Source: Holophagales bacterium (GTDB lineage Bacteria > Acidobacteriota > Thermoanaerobaculia > Multivoradales > JAGPDF01). Taken from it: a DNA stretch of 64,000 nt. The notes under the pieces were generated by a model. The model did not search any database and had not been told where the DNA came from. It saw only the letters and a program-made list of their open reading frames with translations. The stretch covers positions 4,557,501 to 4,621,500 of the forward strand of contig CP064972.1 of NCBI GenBank assembly GCA_016699405.1. The letters run 5' to 3'. The number at the start of each line of letters is the position of its first letter. Position 1 is the first letter of the stretch. Made by a program: the position numbers and the translations under genes. Shown piece by piece: positions 15,968 to 25,405 of the stretch.

Positions 15968-17623
15968 GTGGCGAGCGACCAGAGTCGCCGGGTGAGCGTG
16001 CTGCCGCGAGCCGGGGGCCCCGCGCCTCCGCTCAGCCCCGGGCTGCTCGCCGTGGCGCTCGCCGGCCTGGTCCTCGTCGTGTTCCGTCCGGCGCTCGAGG
16101 CCGGCTTCGAGCTCGTCGACGACAATCTGTACGTTACCGACAACCCGGCCGTCCGCGCCGGCCTCGGCTGGCCTGGCCTGCGATGGGCGGCGACGGCGAT
16201 CGTCGCCGGCAACTGGCATCCGCTCACCCTGCTCTCGCACCAGCTCGACGTCACGCTCTTCGGCCTCGATCCGCGCGGACATCACCTGACGAGCGTGTTG
16301 CTGCATGCGGCGACGGCCGCGATCCTCTTCCTCCTCCTTCAGGCGGCGACCGGGGCCACCGGCCGCGCTTTCGCTGCCACGACGCTCTTCGCCCTGCACC
16401 CGCTGCGCGTCGAATCGGTCGTCTGGGTCGCCGAGCGCAAGGACGTCCTCTGCGGCCTCCTCTTCCTGCTTGCCCTGGGCGCCTACGGGAGATGGACCGC
16501 CCGTCCCGGCCCCGGTCGTCTGGCCCTGCTGCTCACGGCCTTCGCCGCCGCGCTCGCCGCCAAGCCGATGGCGGTGACTCTCCCGGCGGTGGCGCTGCTC
16601 GTCGATCTCTGGCCGCTCCGCCGCCTTCGCATCGACCTCCCCGGCTGGCCGCGCGAGTTGCGCCGGCGTCTCGTCGAAAAGCTCCCGCTCGCTCTCCTTG
16701 CCGGCGGCGCGTCGGTCCTGACCTGGCACGCCCAAGGGGCGGCGGTGGCCGACCTCACCGGCGTACCGCTCGGACTGCGCCTCGCCAACGCGCCACTCGC
16801 CGTCGTCGACTACCTCGTCCACACCCTCTGGCCGTTCCGGCTCGCGCCGTTCTATCCCCTGCCGGCAGCGATCCCCTGGCCGCAAGCGGCGGCGGCCCTG
16901 GTCCTGCTCACCCTGCTCACCGCCGCGGCCGTCGCGGCCGGGAGGTCCCAACCGGCGATTCCCGTGGGCTGGCTCGCCTTCCTCGGCATGCTCGTGCCGG
17001 TGCTCGGCCTCGTGCAGGTCGGCAATCAGGCCAGCGCCGACCGCTACACCTACCTGCCGTCGATCGGCCTCGCCGTCGCGATCGTGTGGGGCACCGCCGG
17101 CCTCGCGACGCGCACGTCGATGACGCGTGCCCTCGCCGTCGCCGCCGCGGGCCTCGCGATCCTGCTCGGCGTCGCCACCTCGGCGCAGGCCCGGCGCTGG
17201 CACGACAGCGAGACCCTCTGGTCGCACACCCTGGAGGTCTCGGGGCCGAGCTTCTTCGCTCATCACAACCTCGGGCTGGCACTGGCCCGCAGCGGAAGGT
17301 CGACCGACGCGCTCCTCCACTTGCGCGCTGCCGTCGCGCTGCGCCCGGCGTACGGACAGAGCCGCGCCGCCCTCGGCAGCCTGCTGCTCACCCTCGGTCG
17401 CGCCGACGAGGCGCGCGAGCAGTTCGAGCGGGCGATCGAGCGCGACCCGACCGATCCGCGCAAGCGGCTCTCGCTCGCCCAGGCGCTCGAACGCCTCGGG
17501 CGGCTGGAGGAAGCCGCGGCGGCGCTCGAGGCGGCTCTGGCACTCGACCCCGGCTACGGCGCTGCGCGCCAAGGGCTCGCCGAGATCCGCGCCCGGCTCG
17601 CTGAGCTGCCGCCGAGGCCGTGA
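15968..17623 (+). CDS. TMTC-like multispanning membrane protein with C-terminal TPR repeats
   Basis: A 551-residue protein with GTG at 15968 chosen because GGAG lies 5 bases upstream. About ten membrane helices fill residues 15-390. The motif DDNLYVTDNPAVR in the first loop and FALHPLRVESVVWVAERKDV are hallmarks of the TMTC/DUF1736-type bacterial TPR membrane proteins. VLGLVQVGNQASADRYTYLP is also typical. Residues 425-545 contain about three TPRs (FFAHHNLGLALARSGRSTDA; AREQFERAIERDPTDP). Animal TMTC proteins are O-mannosyltransferases; for bacterial relatives that activity is inference. It is convergent, with a 3-bp gap, to the acetylation operon. Confidence 0.82.
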   Translation: MASDQSRRVSVLPRAGGPAPPLSPGLLAVALAGLVLVVFRPALEAGFELVDDNLYVTDNPAVRAGLGWPGLRWAATAIVAGNWHPLTLLSHQLDVTLFGLDPRGHHLTSVLLHAATAAILFLLLQAATGATGRAFAATTLFALHPLRVESVVWVAERKDVLCGLLFLLALGAYGRWTARPGPGRLALLLTAFAAALAAKPMAVTLPAVALLVDLWPLRRLRIDLPGWPRELRRRLVEKLPLALLAGGASVLTWHAQGAAVADLTGVPLGLRLANAPLAVVDYLVHTLWPFRLAPFYPLPAAIPWPQAAAALVLLTLLTAAAVAAGRSQPAIPVGWLAFLGMLVPVLGLVQVGNQASADRYTYLPSIGLAVAIVWGTAGLATRTSMTRALAVAAAGLAILLGVATSAQARRWHDSETLWSHTLEVSGPSFFAHHNLGLALARSGRSTDALLHLRAAVALRPAYGQSRAALGSLLLTLGRADEAREQFERAIERDPTDPRKRLSLAQALERLGRLEEAAAALEAALALDPGYGAARQGLAEIRARLAELPPRP

Positions 17624-17626
17624 CGC

Positions 17627-18685
17627 TCAGCGGCGCACCACGGGGACCCTTCTCCAATCGGAACCGGCCAGGAGCTCCCGGGCCGCCAGAACCCAGATCA
17701 CGACGCGCTTGCCGGCCAGCGCGTCGCCCCGTCGCATCAGGTTGACTCGCGAGGGCGTACCACCCGAGCCACGCACCCCGACGACATCCACCGGGAAACC
17801 GAGGGCAAGCGCCAAGTGCTCGGGCAGACCGGCGCCCCGGGTGTGAAGGTCCCCTCCGGCATGAAAGACGAGCACGTGACTGTCGCCAAGCAGCAGGACC
17901 GGGCTCTCGCGCCAGGGCACGAGAGGGACGAGAGCTCCCGCACGCCGTTCGAGCACCTCCTCCACCTCGACGACCTCGCGCGGCGAACGTTCGCCGCGTC
18001 GAAGGCGCCCGAGGTCGCCATCGATGGCGACCTCCCGGCGCTCGACGGCGAGCTCCCGACGCGGCACTCCGGCAATCCAGGAAGGCGTCCCGAGACGTTC
18101 ACCGATGAGCCGTGCCGCCAGCGCAATCCCGCGGGGCGACCAGTGACTGTCGGTCCGGCAGAAGAGCTCTCGCGCCGGCTCGCTGCGTGATCGCGCAAAG
18201 GGCGCGAGCAGGTCGAGAGTCGTCACACCCTGCCGGGCGAGCTCGCCCTGAAGGGCCGCGAGCTCCTGACCGAGGCTCTCGGCGACCGCCGCCGAGCGTT
18301 CGCCGAAGAGAGGCTCCGGCACGACGAGCACTTTCGGCGGCACGAGCACGACGACGAGCTCGATGCCCGCGCCGCGGAGCTGATCGCGGAAGTCGACGAT
18401 CGCCGGGAGCGGATCGCGCTCGGCCGGCAGGCCTTCGCGCTGTCTCCAAGCGGGAGCGACCAGCGCCCGAAGCTCCTGGGTGAGGTAGAGCCACCCCTCT
18501 CGGCCGACGAGCACCGGTGGATCCTCGGCGAGCAGGCGATCCACCGTCGCTCGAGCTCCCTCTCCGACTGCCCCTCCCGCGTCGTGGGCGGCGACTCCCG
18601 TGAGCAGGACAAACGACAGGGCCGCGACCGCGAGACTCCGTCCGGGCCGGCAGCGCTCGACCGCTTCCATCGCTCTCCCCCTCAT
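17627..18685 (-). CDS. AlgX/AlgJ-like SGNH-type polysaccharide O-acetyltransferase 1
   Basis: A 352-residue exported protein with ATG at 18685 (perfect AGGAGG, ATGA overlap with the upstream gene). The N-terminus has a membrane segment or signal peptide (SLAVAALSFVLLTGVAAH). Catalytic features of the AlgX/AlgJ family are present: CRTDSHWSPRGIALAA carries the Asp-x-His pair and PVLLLGDSHVLVFH the Ser nucleophile in the GDS box. GREGWLYLTQELR and FRDQLRGAGIELVVVLVPPK are also typical. It would acetylate a secreted polysaccharide using acetyl groups exported by the AlgI homologue. It is the last gene of a four-gene minus-strand operon. Confidence 0.85.
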   Translation of the reverse strand: MRGRAMEAVERCRPGRSLAVAALSFVLLTGVAAHDAGGAVGEGARATVDRLLAEDPPVLVGREGWLYLTQELRALVAPAWRQREGLPAERDPLPAIVDFRDQLRGAGIELVVVLVPPKVLVVPEPLFGERSAAVAESLGQELAALQGELARQGVTTLDLLAPFARSRSEPARELFCRTDSHWSPRGIALAARLIGERLGTPSWIAGVPRRELAVERREVAIDGDLGRLRRGERSPREVVEVEEVLERRAGALVPLVPWRESPVLLLGDSHVLVFHAGGDLHTRGAGLPEHLALALGFPVDVVGVRGSGGTPSRVNLMRRGDALAGKRVVIWVLAARELLAGSDWRRVPVVRR

Positions 18686-20268
18686 CGGCCCTCCTGATCT
18701 CGCGTCACGTAGACCGGCCACCCCCACCAGCTCTCGCCCGGCAGCTCCATTCTCTGCAGGCTACCGAGCTCCGCCTCCTGAGCGCTCCAGGGAACCACGA
18801 CGAGCTCGAGCCGCTGACCCGGGCGAACCTTCGCCAGCTCGCCCGGCGAACCGTCGCGCAGCGCCCAGAGATAGACGAGCGCGGACCCGCCCTCGTCCAG
18901 GACAAGCTCGACGGCACCGAGCGCTTCGCGGTACGGCGCCCGGCGAGCGTCGGGAAGCGCAGCCACAGCCCGAGCCACGCCGCGCAGCACCTCGGCCCGG
19001 TCGGAGTCGATCGGGGCGTGCGGAGACTCTCGCCCAAGTCGGAGCTCGATCGGCGTCCAATCCCCGGTGGCGAGCTCGCGAGCGGCGAACTGCCAGACCA
19101 CCGCGCGGACTCCCGACAGACGGTCGACGCCGCGGGCAAGCTCGCTGGCCAGCTCCTCTCGCGCCCCTCGCGCACCGCCGGCGTTGCGAGCGATCCGGTC
19201 GACCGGCAACCCGAGCTCGCAGGAGAGCTGCTCGGCGAGCCCCGCGCCCTGGCCCCAGCCGAGCTCGGGATTCGAGTAGATGTTGCTGAAGCTATCGCCG
19301 AGCAGCAGCACCGGCGCGCCCCGGGTCGGGCGCCAGGGGTCCCCCTCGAGGCTGCCGACCTGACGAAGCGTCACCTCCTCGTCGACGAAGAGCCGGGACC
19401 CCCGAGGGAGCCCGAGAAGCTGAATGCTGTCCCCTGCGGCAGACACCCGCGCCTCCGTGCGAACGCACGCACTGGACGGCGGCGGCAGCGGTGCCAGCTT
19501 TCGCAGTCGCACGGCGAGGAGCCGCGCCGTGTGCTCCACCGCCTCCGGCCGCCAATGACTGTCTCCGCGAAGGAACTGCGATTCGCCGCCACGCGCGCGG
19601 GCCGCCAGCTCCGGGCCGAGGTCGAGGACCACGACACCGGCCCGGTCGAGCTCACCGAGCAGGGCGATCTCGGATCGATTGCGCAGCGGCGCAGACCGGC
19701 GGTCCTGGCCCAGCACCTCGGGGTGGATCGCCGGCTTGACCGACACCGGGAGCAGCAGCAGCATGATTCCTCGATCGGCAAGCTCGCGCTGCATGGCGAC
19801 GATCGCTTTCCTCGGGTCCGCGCCGGGTCGGGCGAGCCGTCGTGGCTCGAGAAAGCCGGGGCCGGTCAGGTAGTCGAAGTCCTCACGAAAGATCACCCAG
19901 CCGTCGCGGCCCGGGTACGCCTGCTCGTTGCCGGCGCCGAGCAGCCCGGTCAGCAGCGCCTGCACAGGCCCTCGCACGGTCCGCGTGAACGCCGACTCTC
20001 GATCGAAGGCGTGCTCGATCTGAGCGGCTGCCGCTCCGAGGGTCCGATTGAGTGCCAGCAGGCTCGAACCAGCCTTGCCGCGAGACGCCGCCGAAACGCC
20101 GAGCGCTCGCCACTCGATTCCGCCGACGAGAAGCTCGGCGCCCCACCAGAGGAGAACCAGGACGAAATAGACCCCGGCGAGCGCCACCCCAACGCCGCGG
20201 GACAGGCTTGTCGCCGCCATCTCGGCGATGGCCTCCTGTTCGCGGGTGGGTAGCTCGGGCTCGCGCAT
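18682..20268 (-). CDS. AlgX/AlgJ-like SGNH-type polysaccharide O-acetyltransferase 2
   Basis: A 528-residue relative of the downstream protein with a longer C-terminus. ATG at 20268 gives a cytoplasmic start (MREPELPTREQEAIAEM), a membrane anchor (GVALAGVYFVLVLLWWGAEL) and a periplasmic domain. RDGWVIFREDFDYL, FLRGDSHWRPEAVEHTARLL (Asp-Ser-His) and PVLLLGDSFSNIYSNPELG (GDS Ser) form the SGNH catalytic set. The last ~140 residues lack known motifs. It starts 5 bp after the AlgI gene stops; no strong ribosome-binding site is visible, so coupling from that gene is likely. Two AlgX-like enzymes in tandem suggest two acetylation positions. Confidence 0.83.
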   Translation of the reverse strand: MREPELPTREQEAIAEMAATSLSRGVGVALAGVYFVLVLLWWGAELLVGGIEWRALGVSAASRGKAGSSLLALNRTLGAAAAQIEHAFDRESAFTRTVRGPVQALLTGLLGAGNEQAYPGRDGWVIFREDFDYLTGPGFLEPRRLARPGADPRKAIVAMQRELADRGIMLLLLPVSVKPAIHPEVLGQDRRSAPLRNRSEIALLGELDRAGVVVLDLGPELAARARGGESQFLRGDSHWRPEAVEHTARLLAVRLRKLAPLPPPSSACVRTEARVSAAGDSIQLLGLPRGSRLFVDEEVTLRQVGSLEGDPWRPTRGAPVLLLGDSFSNIYSNPELGWGQGAGLAEQLSCELGLPVDRIARNAGGARGAREELASELARGVDRLSGVRAVVWQFAARELATGDWTPIELRLGRESPHAPIDSDRAEVLRGVARAVAALPDARRAPYREALGAVELVLDEGGSALVYLWALRDGSPGELAKVRPGQRLELVVVPWSAQEAELGSLQRMELPGESWWGWPVYVTRDQEGR

Positions 20269-20273
20269 CGCGT

Positions 20274-21731
20274 TCAGAAGATGAAGTAGATGAATGGGTT
20301 GAACTCCTGCGCCGCCAATGCCGTCAGGGCCGCGACCAACAGTCCCGCGCACGCGGCCGCGCGCGGCCAAGTCAGGGTGCGCGTGAAGCTCCACGCCTGC
20401 GGTGCCCTCCAGATGATCAGCGCGGAGATCGCCAGGACAGCCAGGTAATACGGCTGAAAGACGACGCCGGCCAGGAGTCCGGCACCACCAGGAGCCTCGC
20501 CGAACCCGACGAGCCAGGAGAAATACCGCCCGGCGCTCGCCAAGTCGACGGCACGAAACGGTACCCAGGAGAGCAGCACGACGAGGAAGGTCGCCGCGAT
20601 CCTCCCCGTTCGAGGAAGACCCGGCAGCAGCGACCGCTTTCCCGCCGCGCGCTCGGCCGCAAGCCACAGGCCGTGCCACCCGCCCCAGAGCACGAAGTTC
20701 CAGGAAGCGCCGTGCCAGAGCCCGCCAAGCAACATCACCAAGGCAAGGTTGACGTAAGTCCGCCGCTCACCTTTCCGGTTGCCACCGAGAGGGACGTAGA
20801 GGTAGTCCCGCAGCCAGGTCGAGAGAGAGATGTGCCAACGCCGCCAGAAGTCGGTGATCGACTCGGCCCGATAGGGTGAGTCGAAGTTGCGGGCGAACAC
20901 GAAGCCCAGCATCAGACCGAGTCCGATGGCCATGTCGGAATAGCCGGAGAAGTCGAAGTAGATCTGAAAGGCGTAAGCGACGAGCCCGCTCCAGGCCTCC
21001 ACCGCCGAGGCGGAAGCCGCACCGAACACGGTGTCGGCGACCTTGCCGCAGGGATTGGCGAGGAGGACCTTCTTGCCGAGCCCGACCGCGAGAAAGGCGA
21101 CGCCGCGAGAGAACTTGGCCACCGTGTGGGTACGCGACCTCATCTGGTCGGCAACCTCGGCGAAGCGGATGATCGGCCCGGCCACGAGTTGCGGGAACAT
21201 CGACACATAGCAAGCGAAGTCGATCGCGCTGCGCAGCGCTCGCGCCTCCCCGCGGTAGACGTCGAGCGTGTAGCTCATCGACTGGAAGGTGTAGAAGCTG
21301 ATGCCCAGCGGCAGCGTGACCTCGAGCGTCCGGGCCAGCGCTGCCTCCGGCACGCCGGTCGCCGAAGCGAGTGCATTCCAGTTCTCGACCGCGAAATCGA
21401 AGTACTTGAAGAACGCGAGCAGCGAGAGATTCGACACGATCGACGCGAGCAGGGCCGTCTTCTGAGCGCGCGTTCGCGGCGTCGCGCGATCGAGCATCGG
21501 CGGCTCGCCGCCCCCGGCGAACGGCACGTCGCCGGCGATCAGCAGGCCACAGACATAATCGATCAGCGTCGAGACGAGCAGCAGCAGGCAGAATGCCGGG
21601 CTCGTCCAGCCGTAGAAGAGGTAGGAGAGCAGGGTGAGGGCGAGGTGGCGCCCGCGTCGCGGCAACAGGTAGTAGACCGCCAGCGCAAGCGGAAGGAAAC
21701 CGAAGACGAAGAGGTGGGAGCTGAAGACCAT
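20274..21731 (-). CDS. algI: AlgI-like MBOAT O-acyltransferase
   Basis: A 485-residue membrane-bound O-acyltransferase with about 11 helices. It starts MVFSSHLFVFGFLPLALAVY, as AlgI/DltB relatives do. Conserved blocks are PLGISFYTFQSMSYTLDVYR, DFWRRWHISLSTWLRDYLYV, PLGGNRKG and LGGLWHGASWNFVLWGGWHG with the catalytic His. It passes acetyl groups from the cytoplasm to the periplasmic AlgX-like proteins encoded immediately downstream. The substrate here is unknown: no alginate synthesis genes are present, so the acceptor is probably the surface polysaccharide made by neighbouring genes. Confidence 0.93.
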   Translation of the reverse strand: MVFSSHLFVFGFLPLALAVYYLLPRRGRHLALTLLSYLFYGWTSPAFCLLLLVSTLIDYVCGLLIAGDVPFAGGGEPPMLDRATPRTRAQKTALLASIVSNLSLLAFFKYFDFAVENWNALASATGVPEAALARTLEVTLPLGISFYTFQSMSYTLDVYRGEARALRSAIDFACYVSMFPQLVAGPIIRFAEVADQMRSRTHTVAKFSRGVAFLAVGLGKKVLLANPCGKVADTVFGAASASAVEAWSGLVAYAFQIYFDFSGYSDMAIGLGLMLGFVFARNFDSPYRAESITDFWRRWHISLSTWLRDYLYVPLGGNRKGERRTYVNLALVMLLGGLWHGASWNFVLWGGWHGLWLAAERAAGKRSLLPGLPRTGRIAATFLVVLLSWVPFRAVDLASAGRYFSWLVGFGEAPGGAGLLAGVVFQPYYLAVLAISALIIWRAPQAWSFTRTLTWPRAAACAGLLVAALTALAAQEFNPFIYFIF

Positions 21732-21740
21732 CGTCCGCCC

Positions 21741-23873
21741 TCACGGCCCCCGCGGAACAGCCAGGCTCTCCTCGACGGCACTGGAGACGTCGAGACCGAC
21801 ATCGAGCCACAGGGAAGACTCCGGGTCGATCGTCAGCGTGTCGGCCAGGTAGAGGCTCTCGGCTCGTGCGTTTCCGGCGATCGGCTCGACCAGCAGGTCG
21901 ATCGCGTCGCCCGCCGCCGCTCGAGAAGCGGAGGTCGCGGCACCGTCGACCAGTCCCCAACGAGCCACCCGCAGCCTTGCGGGAGAGCCGCCCGACGAGC
22001 CAGCGACCTCGATCTCCTGGACGACCAGCGCCTCCCGATAGGGAGCGATGGACTCCAGTCCCGGCACGGCAGAGCGCCCGACCACCCGGCCAATCACCCT
22101 CCGCTGTTCGACGGGCGCCGACATCGCTCGCTCACGCCGCCAGCCCTCACTGCTGGCCTTGGCTTCGTCTGCACTGGCCGCAACGGCGGCGATCCGTACT
22201 CCGGCCAGCCAGCCTCGCCAACGATCCTGCCCCCGCTCTTCGCCGCCGAAGCTCAGGTGAACCGCGTTCCAGTGGAAGAAGTCGCCCGGCAGCAGGCGAT
22301 CCTCGACGGTCGCCGTGCCATCGACCCAGGCGCTCAATCGCCCGGGAGTGAAGGCGATGACGAGATGGCTCGCTTTCCCGCGCACCAGCCGACCGATTTC
22401 CACGGGCTCGCCACCGGCCCGCCCGGTGTCGGAGGTCCGCAGCACGAGCAACAGACGCTCGCCTTCCTGGTGAATGGCGAAGCTCCGCGAACCGGGGGCG
22501 TTGGCAAGAGCGACGACGGGTCCGCGCGTCGCGGCAGCCACACTCCAGGGTTCGACTTCGAGCTCGAGGGTGAGCTCGTTGCTGTCACGGAGCGCGTCGT
22601 TGACCTGCGCGGCGAGCTCGGGAGGCAGGAAGAACCGCCCCCCACCCAGCGACATCCGACCTCGTCGATCGAGCCAAGCGAACCCTTCGGCGACAAGGAG
22701 GTCACCCCGCTCGACGACCTTTCCCTGATTGAGCACCGCACCGAAGCGATCGCCGTCCGGCCAGAGCAAGGCCAGACCCGCCAGCGTCGCGGGCCACGAG
22801 GACCTGGAGGGCTCCGCGGGGACCGTCTCGATGTCCGAGGTCTCGCTTTCGCTCGCGGCCAGGCCGAGGCGCTCACCGGGAGCCAGCCAGACGTCGGGAA
22901 ACCGGTCGACCCCGGGGTGCGCCGAGATGCGGAGGGCTTGTCCGCGCGGCGCGAGCGTCACCGGATCGGTGGACACCACGAACACCTCGTAGTCGGCCGT
23001 GAAGTGATCGTGCTCGCCACGCGAGGCGGCGAACGCCAACGCCGCGCCGCGACGCTCGAGGTTCGGGAAGTAGAGGTAGCCGAAGCCCTCCGGGACCCGC
23101 GGGTCGTTGCGCCGGAGCAGCGTGCTGATCCGCCGGCTGGAGAGGTCGAGACGCGCGATCGGCCCACCCGCACCGGCAGACCAGACGCCGAACCGGCCAT
23201 CGCCGGAGAAGACCGGCTGGCATCCGCCGAGGCGCGGCGCGGGAACGACGCTTCCCTTTGCTTCGATTCGCGAAAAGGTCGGATCACCGGTCGTCGCCCA
23301 GCGTCCCGTCGGGTCGACCAGCCAGCCAAAATCGGTGCGAGCGCCGGCGAGCATCGGCCGATGACGACCCGAAACGACATCGAGCCGCTGGGTGGTGCCG
23401 GACCCGTCGATGAAGACCAGATCGCGTTCGCTCAGCCAGACGAACGCCCGGTGCTCGCCATAGGTCCGGGCAGCCGAGACCAGCCGGCGCTCAGCCCCTC
23501 CGTCGAGGAGGTGAAGCCTCACCTCGCCGGTGAGCTTGCCGTCGAAGTAGCCGCCTCGCCCTGCCGGCAAGCTCAGGTAGGCGACCGTGCGGCCGTCCGG
23601 AGAGATGGCGGCGCAACAGTGGTCGCGGCCGGGTTCGTCGCCCGTGAGCAGGCGCGCGTCGCGCGACCGCAGGTCGCGAGCGACGAGGCGAAACTCGCCT
23701 TGACGATTCGATTCCCACACCACCAGACCGTCGCCCAGGGTCGCGGCGGGAAGCGGCTCGTCGCCGATCGCCGAAATCGGCGGGCTCGCCGCGGCGAGCG
23801 CGAGGACGAGCGCTGGCCCGACGAGGATCGACCGTCGGCGGTTCGGGATCATCGGCATATCGTCAGCGGGCAT
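21741..23873 (-). CDS. Large exported beta-propeller (PD40-like) plus LamG-like protein
   Basis: A 710-residue protein starting at ATG 23873 with GGGAGAG upstream. Residues 9-34 are a signal peptide (RRSILVGPALVLALAAASP). Residues 40-370 are a TolB/PD40-type propeller: blades include LVVWESNRQGEFRLVARDL, AAISPDGRTVAYLSLP and FGYLYFPNLERRG. Residues about 430-600 look like a concanavalin/LamG lectin domain (ELTLELEVEPWSVAAATRGP, HLVIAFTPGRLSAWVDGT, HWNAVHLSFGG). A final ~100-residue domain is unassigned. It heads the acetylation operon, so I infer glycan binding at the cell surface; no such component is known to me for AlgI/AlgX systems. Confidence 0.7.
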   Translation of the reverse strand: MPADDMPMIPNRRRSILVGPALVLALAAASPPISAIGDEPLPAATLGDGLVVWESNRQGEFRLVARDLRSRDARLLTGDEPGRDHCCAAISPDGRTVAYLSLPAGRGGYFDGKLTGEVRLHLLDGGAERRLVSAARTYGEHRAFVWLSERDLVFIDGSGTTQRLDVVSGRHRPMLAGARTDFGWLVDPTGRWATTGDPTFSRIEAKGSVVPAPRLGGCQPVFSGDGRFGVWSAGAGGPIARLDLSSRRISTLLRRNDPRVPEGFGYLYFPNLERRGAALAFAASRGEHDHFTADYEVFVVSTDPVTLAPRGQALRISAHPGVDRFPDVWLAPGERLGLAASESETSDIETVPAEPSRSSWPATLAGLALLWPDGDRFGAVLNQGKVVERGDLLVAEGFAWLDRRGRMSLGGGRFFLPPELAAQVNDALRDSNELTLELEVEPWSVAAATRGPVVALANAPGSRSFAIHQEGERLLLVLRTSDTGRAGGEPVEIGRLVRGKASHLVIAFTPGRLSAWVDGTATVEDRLLPGDFFHWNAVHLSFGGEERGQDRWRGWLAGVRIAAVAASADEAKASSEGWRRERAMSAPVEQRRVIGRVVGRSAVPGLESIAPYREALVVQEIEVAGSSGGSPARLRVARWGLVDGAATSASRAAAGDAIDLLVEPIAGNARAESLYLADTLTIDPESSLWLDVGLDVSSAVEESLAVPRGP

Positions 23874-23932
23874 GCATTCTCTCCCGTTCTTCCTACGGGC
23901 GAGGCAACTCCGGCGTTGGCCATCGGCAGCGC

Positions 23933-23941
23933 TGATATTCT
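23933..23941 (+). promoter_or_regulatory. Extended -10 element for the flippase gene
   Basis: TGATATTCT (23933-23941) fits TG-n-TAnnnT and lies 30 nt before the TTG start at 23972, inside the 98-bp divergent spacer with the acetylation operon. Confidence 0.4.
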
Positions 23942-23971
23942 CCCTCTCCAGCGTCAGCGAGCCCCCTTCCC

Positions 23972-25405
23972 TTGAGCACGCACGATCCAGCCCGCGGGCT
24001 CCTCCGCTCTTCCAGCGCCGCGACGCTCGCCCAGTTCTGGCGCATGGGCCTGATGCTGGCCACCAACATCTTCCTGCGGCGCCTGCTGCCGCGCGAAGAC
24101 TGGGGCGTCTGGGGATGGGTGGAGACCGTCTTCCTGGTGCTCGCCGCACTGCGCGACCTCGGGCTGCCCAGCCACGTCGTGCGGCTCGACCCGCCGCCGT
24201 ACGGCACGCTCGTCCGCTTCCAGCTCGGATGGGGAATCCTGCTCGCCGTCGGCGTCGCGTTCGCCGCCCCGTCGCTCGCGCTGCTGTTTCACGACCCGGT
24301 CCCGACGGTGGTCCCGGTCCTCCGCGCGATGACCGTCTTCATGCTGCTCGAGGGCCTGGCCTCCGTGCCGCTCACCTACCTCGAGCGCGAGCTGCGGATC
24401 CAGCGCACCCTCCTGCCCGAGCTGGTGCGTAGCCTTGCCTACACCGGCACCGCCGTGGCGCTCGCCGTGGCCGGACGTGGGGTGTGGAGCCTGGTGATCG
24501 CGCAGCTCGTCGCCGCGGCCGCCTACACCGCGGTGCTCTGGGGGATCGCCGCGCGGTCGATGCCGCTGACCCGCAGCAGCCACCGCCTCGTCGAGCTGCT
24601 CCGGGGGAGCCTGCCGCTCGGCAGCGTCTGGTTGCTGCAGCTCGGCATCACCTATCTCGACCCGTGGATCCTCGGCGCGCGGTTTGCCAGCGCCCGCGTC
24701 GCGGAGTACCTCTTCGCCTACTTCTTCGGCTCGCTTGCCACGCGCGTCATGCAGCAACCGGTGGCGCGCGCGCTCTATCCGGCCTTCGTCGCCCTGCGTA
24801 GCGATCCGGCGCGCAAGGTCGAGGCGTACCGACTCGGGACGCTCCTGCTCGCCGCCCTCGAGGTGCCGGCCGCCTGCGTGATGTTCGTCAACCCCGAGCT
24901 GCTGCTCTCGCTGGTGGGTGGCCAGCAGTGGGTCGAGGCTCCGGGGTACCTGAGGATCCTCGCCTTCGCGCCGCTCATCGACCCGTTCGGACGGTTCGGC
25001 GGCGAGCTGCTCATCGCCCTGCACCGCGACCGCCTGCGCGTCGTCTCCCTGGCCGCCAGCCTCTTGTCGGTCGGCGCCGCCGGATGGGCGCTCACGTCGT
25101 CCGCAGGCCCGGGCGGCATGGCGTGGGCCCGCTATCTCGTGCTCGGAGCGCCGGTGGTGGCCTGGGGTGTCTGGTCGTTCGATCCGGCCGGGTTCCGTCG
25201 GCTGGCGCGTGACCTCGTCGAGGTCTACCTCGTGCCGCTACCGCTCTTCGCCGCGACCTGGTGGCTGACCCCGGCCGGCAGTTGGCTACGGCTGCTCGTC
25301 TCAGCCGCGGCGGCGCTCGTCTGCCTCGCCTGGTCGTGGCGGCGATTCGGCTCGAGCTTCCAGACCTTCTTCCGCTTCGGCGCGATGGCCGGGGCGCGTC
25401 AGTAA
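23972..25405 (+). CDS. Wzx-like polysaccharide flippase (MATE/MOP superfamily)
   Basis: A 477-residue polytopic protein with roughly 12-14 hydrophobic helices. It has the usual MOP-flippase start (RSSSAATLAQFWRMGLMLAT, NIFLRRLLPREDWGVWGWVE), an ASVPLTYLERELRIQRTLLP segment and a YLDPWILGARFASARVAEYL loop, as in lipopolysaccharide biosynthesis Wzx proteins. It would move lipid-linked sugar units across the inner membrane. TTG at 23972 is the only start before the conserved N-terminus; the ribosome-binding site is weak. It ends with a 7-bp convergent overlap with the methyltransferase. Confidence 0.85.
   Translation: MSTHDPARGLLRSSSAATLAQFWRMGLMLATNIFLRRLLPREDWGVWGWVETVFLVLAALRDLGLPSHVVRLDPPPYGTLVRFQLGWGILLAVGVAFAAPSLALLFHDPVPTVVPVLRAMTVFMLLEGLASVPLTYLERELRIQRTLLPELVRSLAYTGTAVALAVAGRGVWSLVIAQLVAAAAYTAVLWGIAARSMPLTRSSHRLVELLRGSLPLGSVWLLQLGITYLDPWILGARFASARVAEYLFAYFFGSLATRVMQQPVARALYPAFVALRSDPARKVEAYRLGTLLLAALEVPAACVMFVNPELLLSLVGGQQWVEAPGYLRILAFAPLIDPFGRFGGELLIALHRDRLRVVSLAASLLSVGAAGWALTSSAGPGGMAWARYLVLGAPVVAWGVWSFDPAGFRRLARDLVEVYLVPLPLFAATWWLTPAGSWLRLLVSAAAALVCLAWSWRRFGSSFQTFFRFGAMAGARQ

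Noticed and set aside
14947..16254. 435-residue minus-strand open frame
   Set aside because: It lies opposite the LolA-like gene and the start of the TMTC-like gene, is low complexity and has no recognisable domain.
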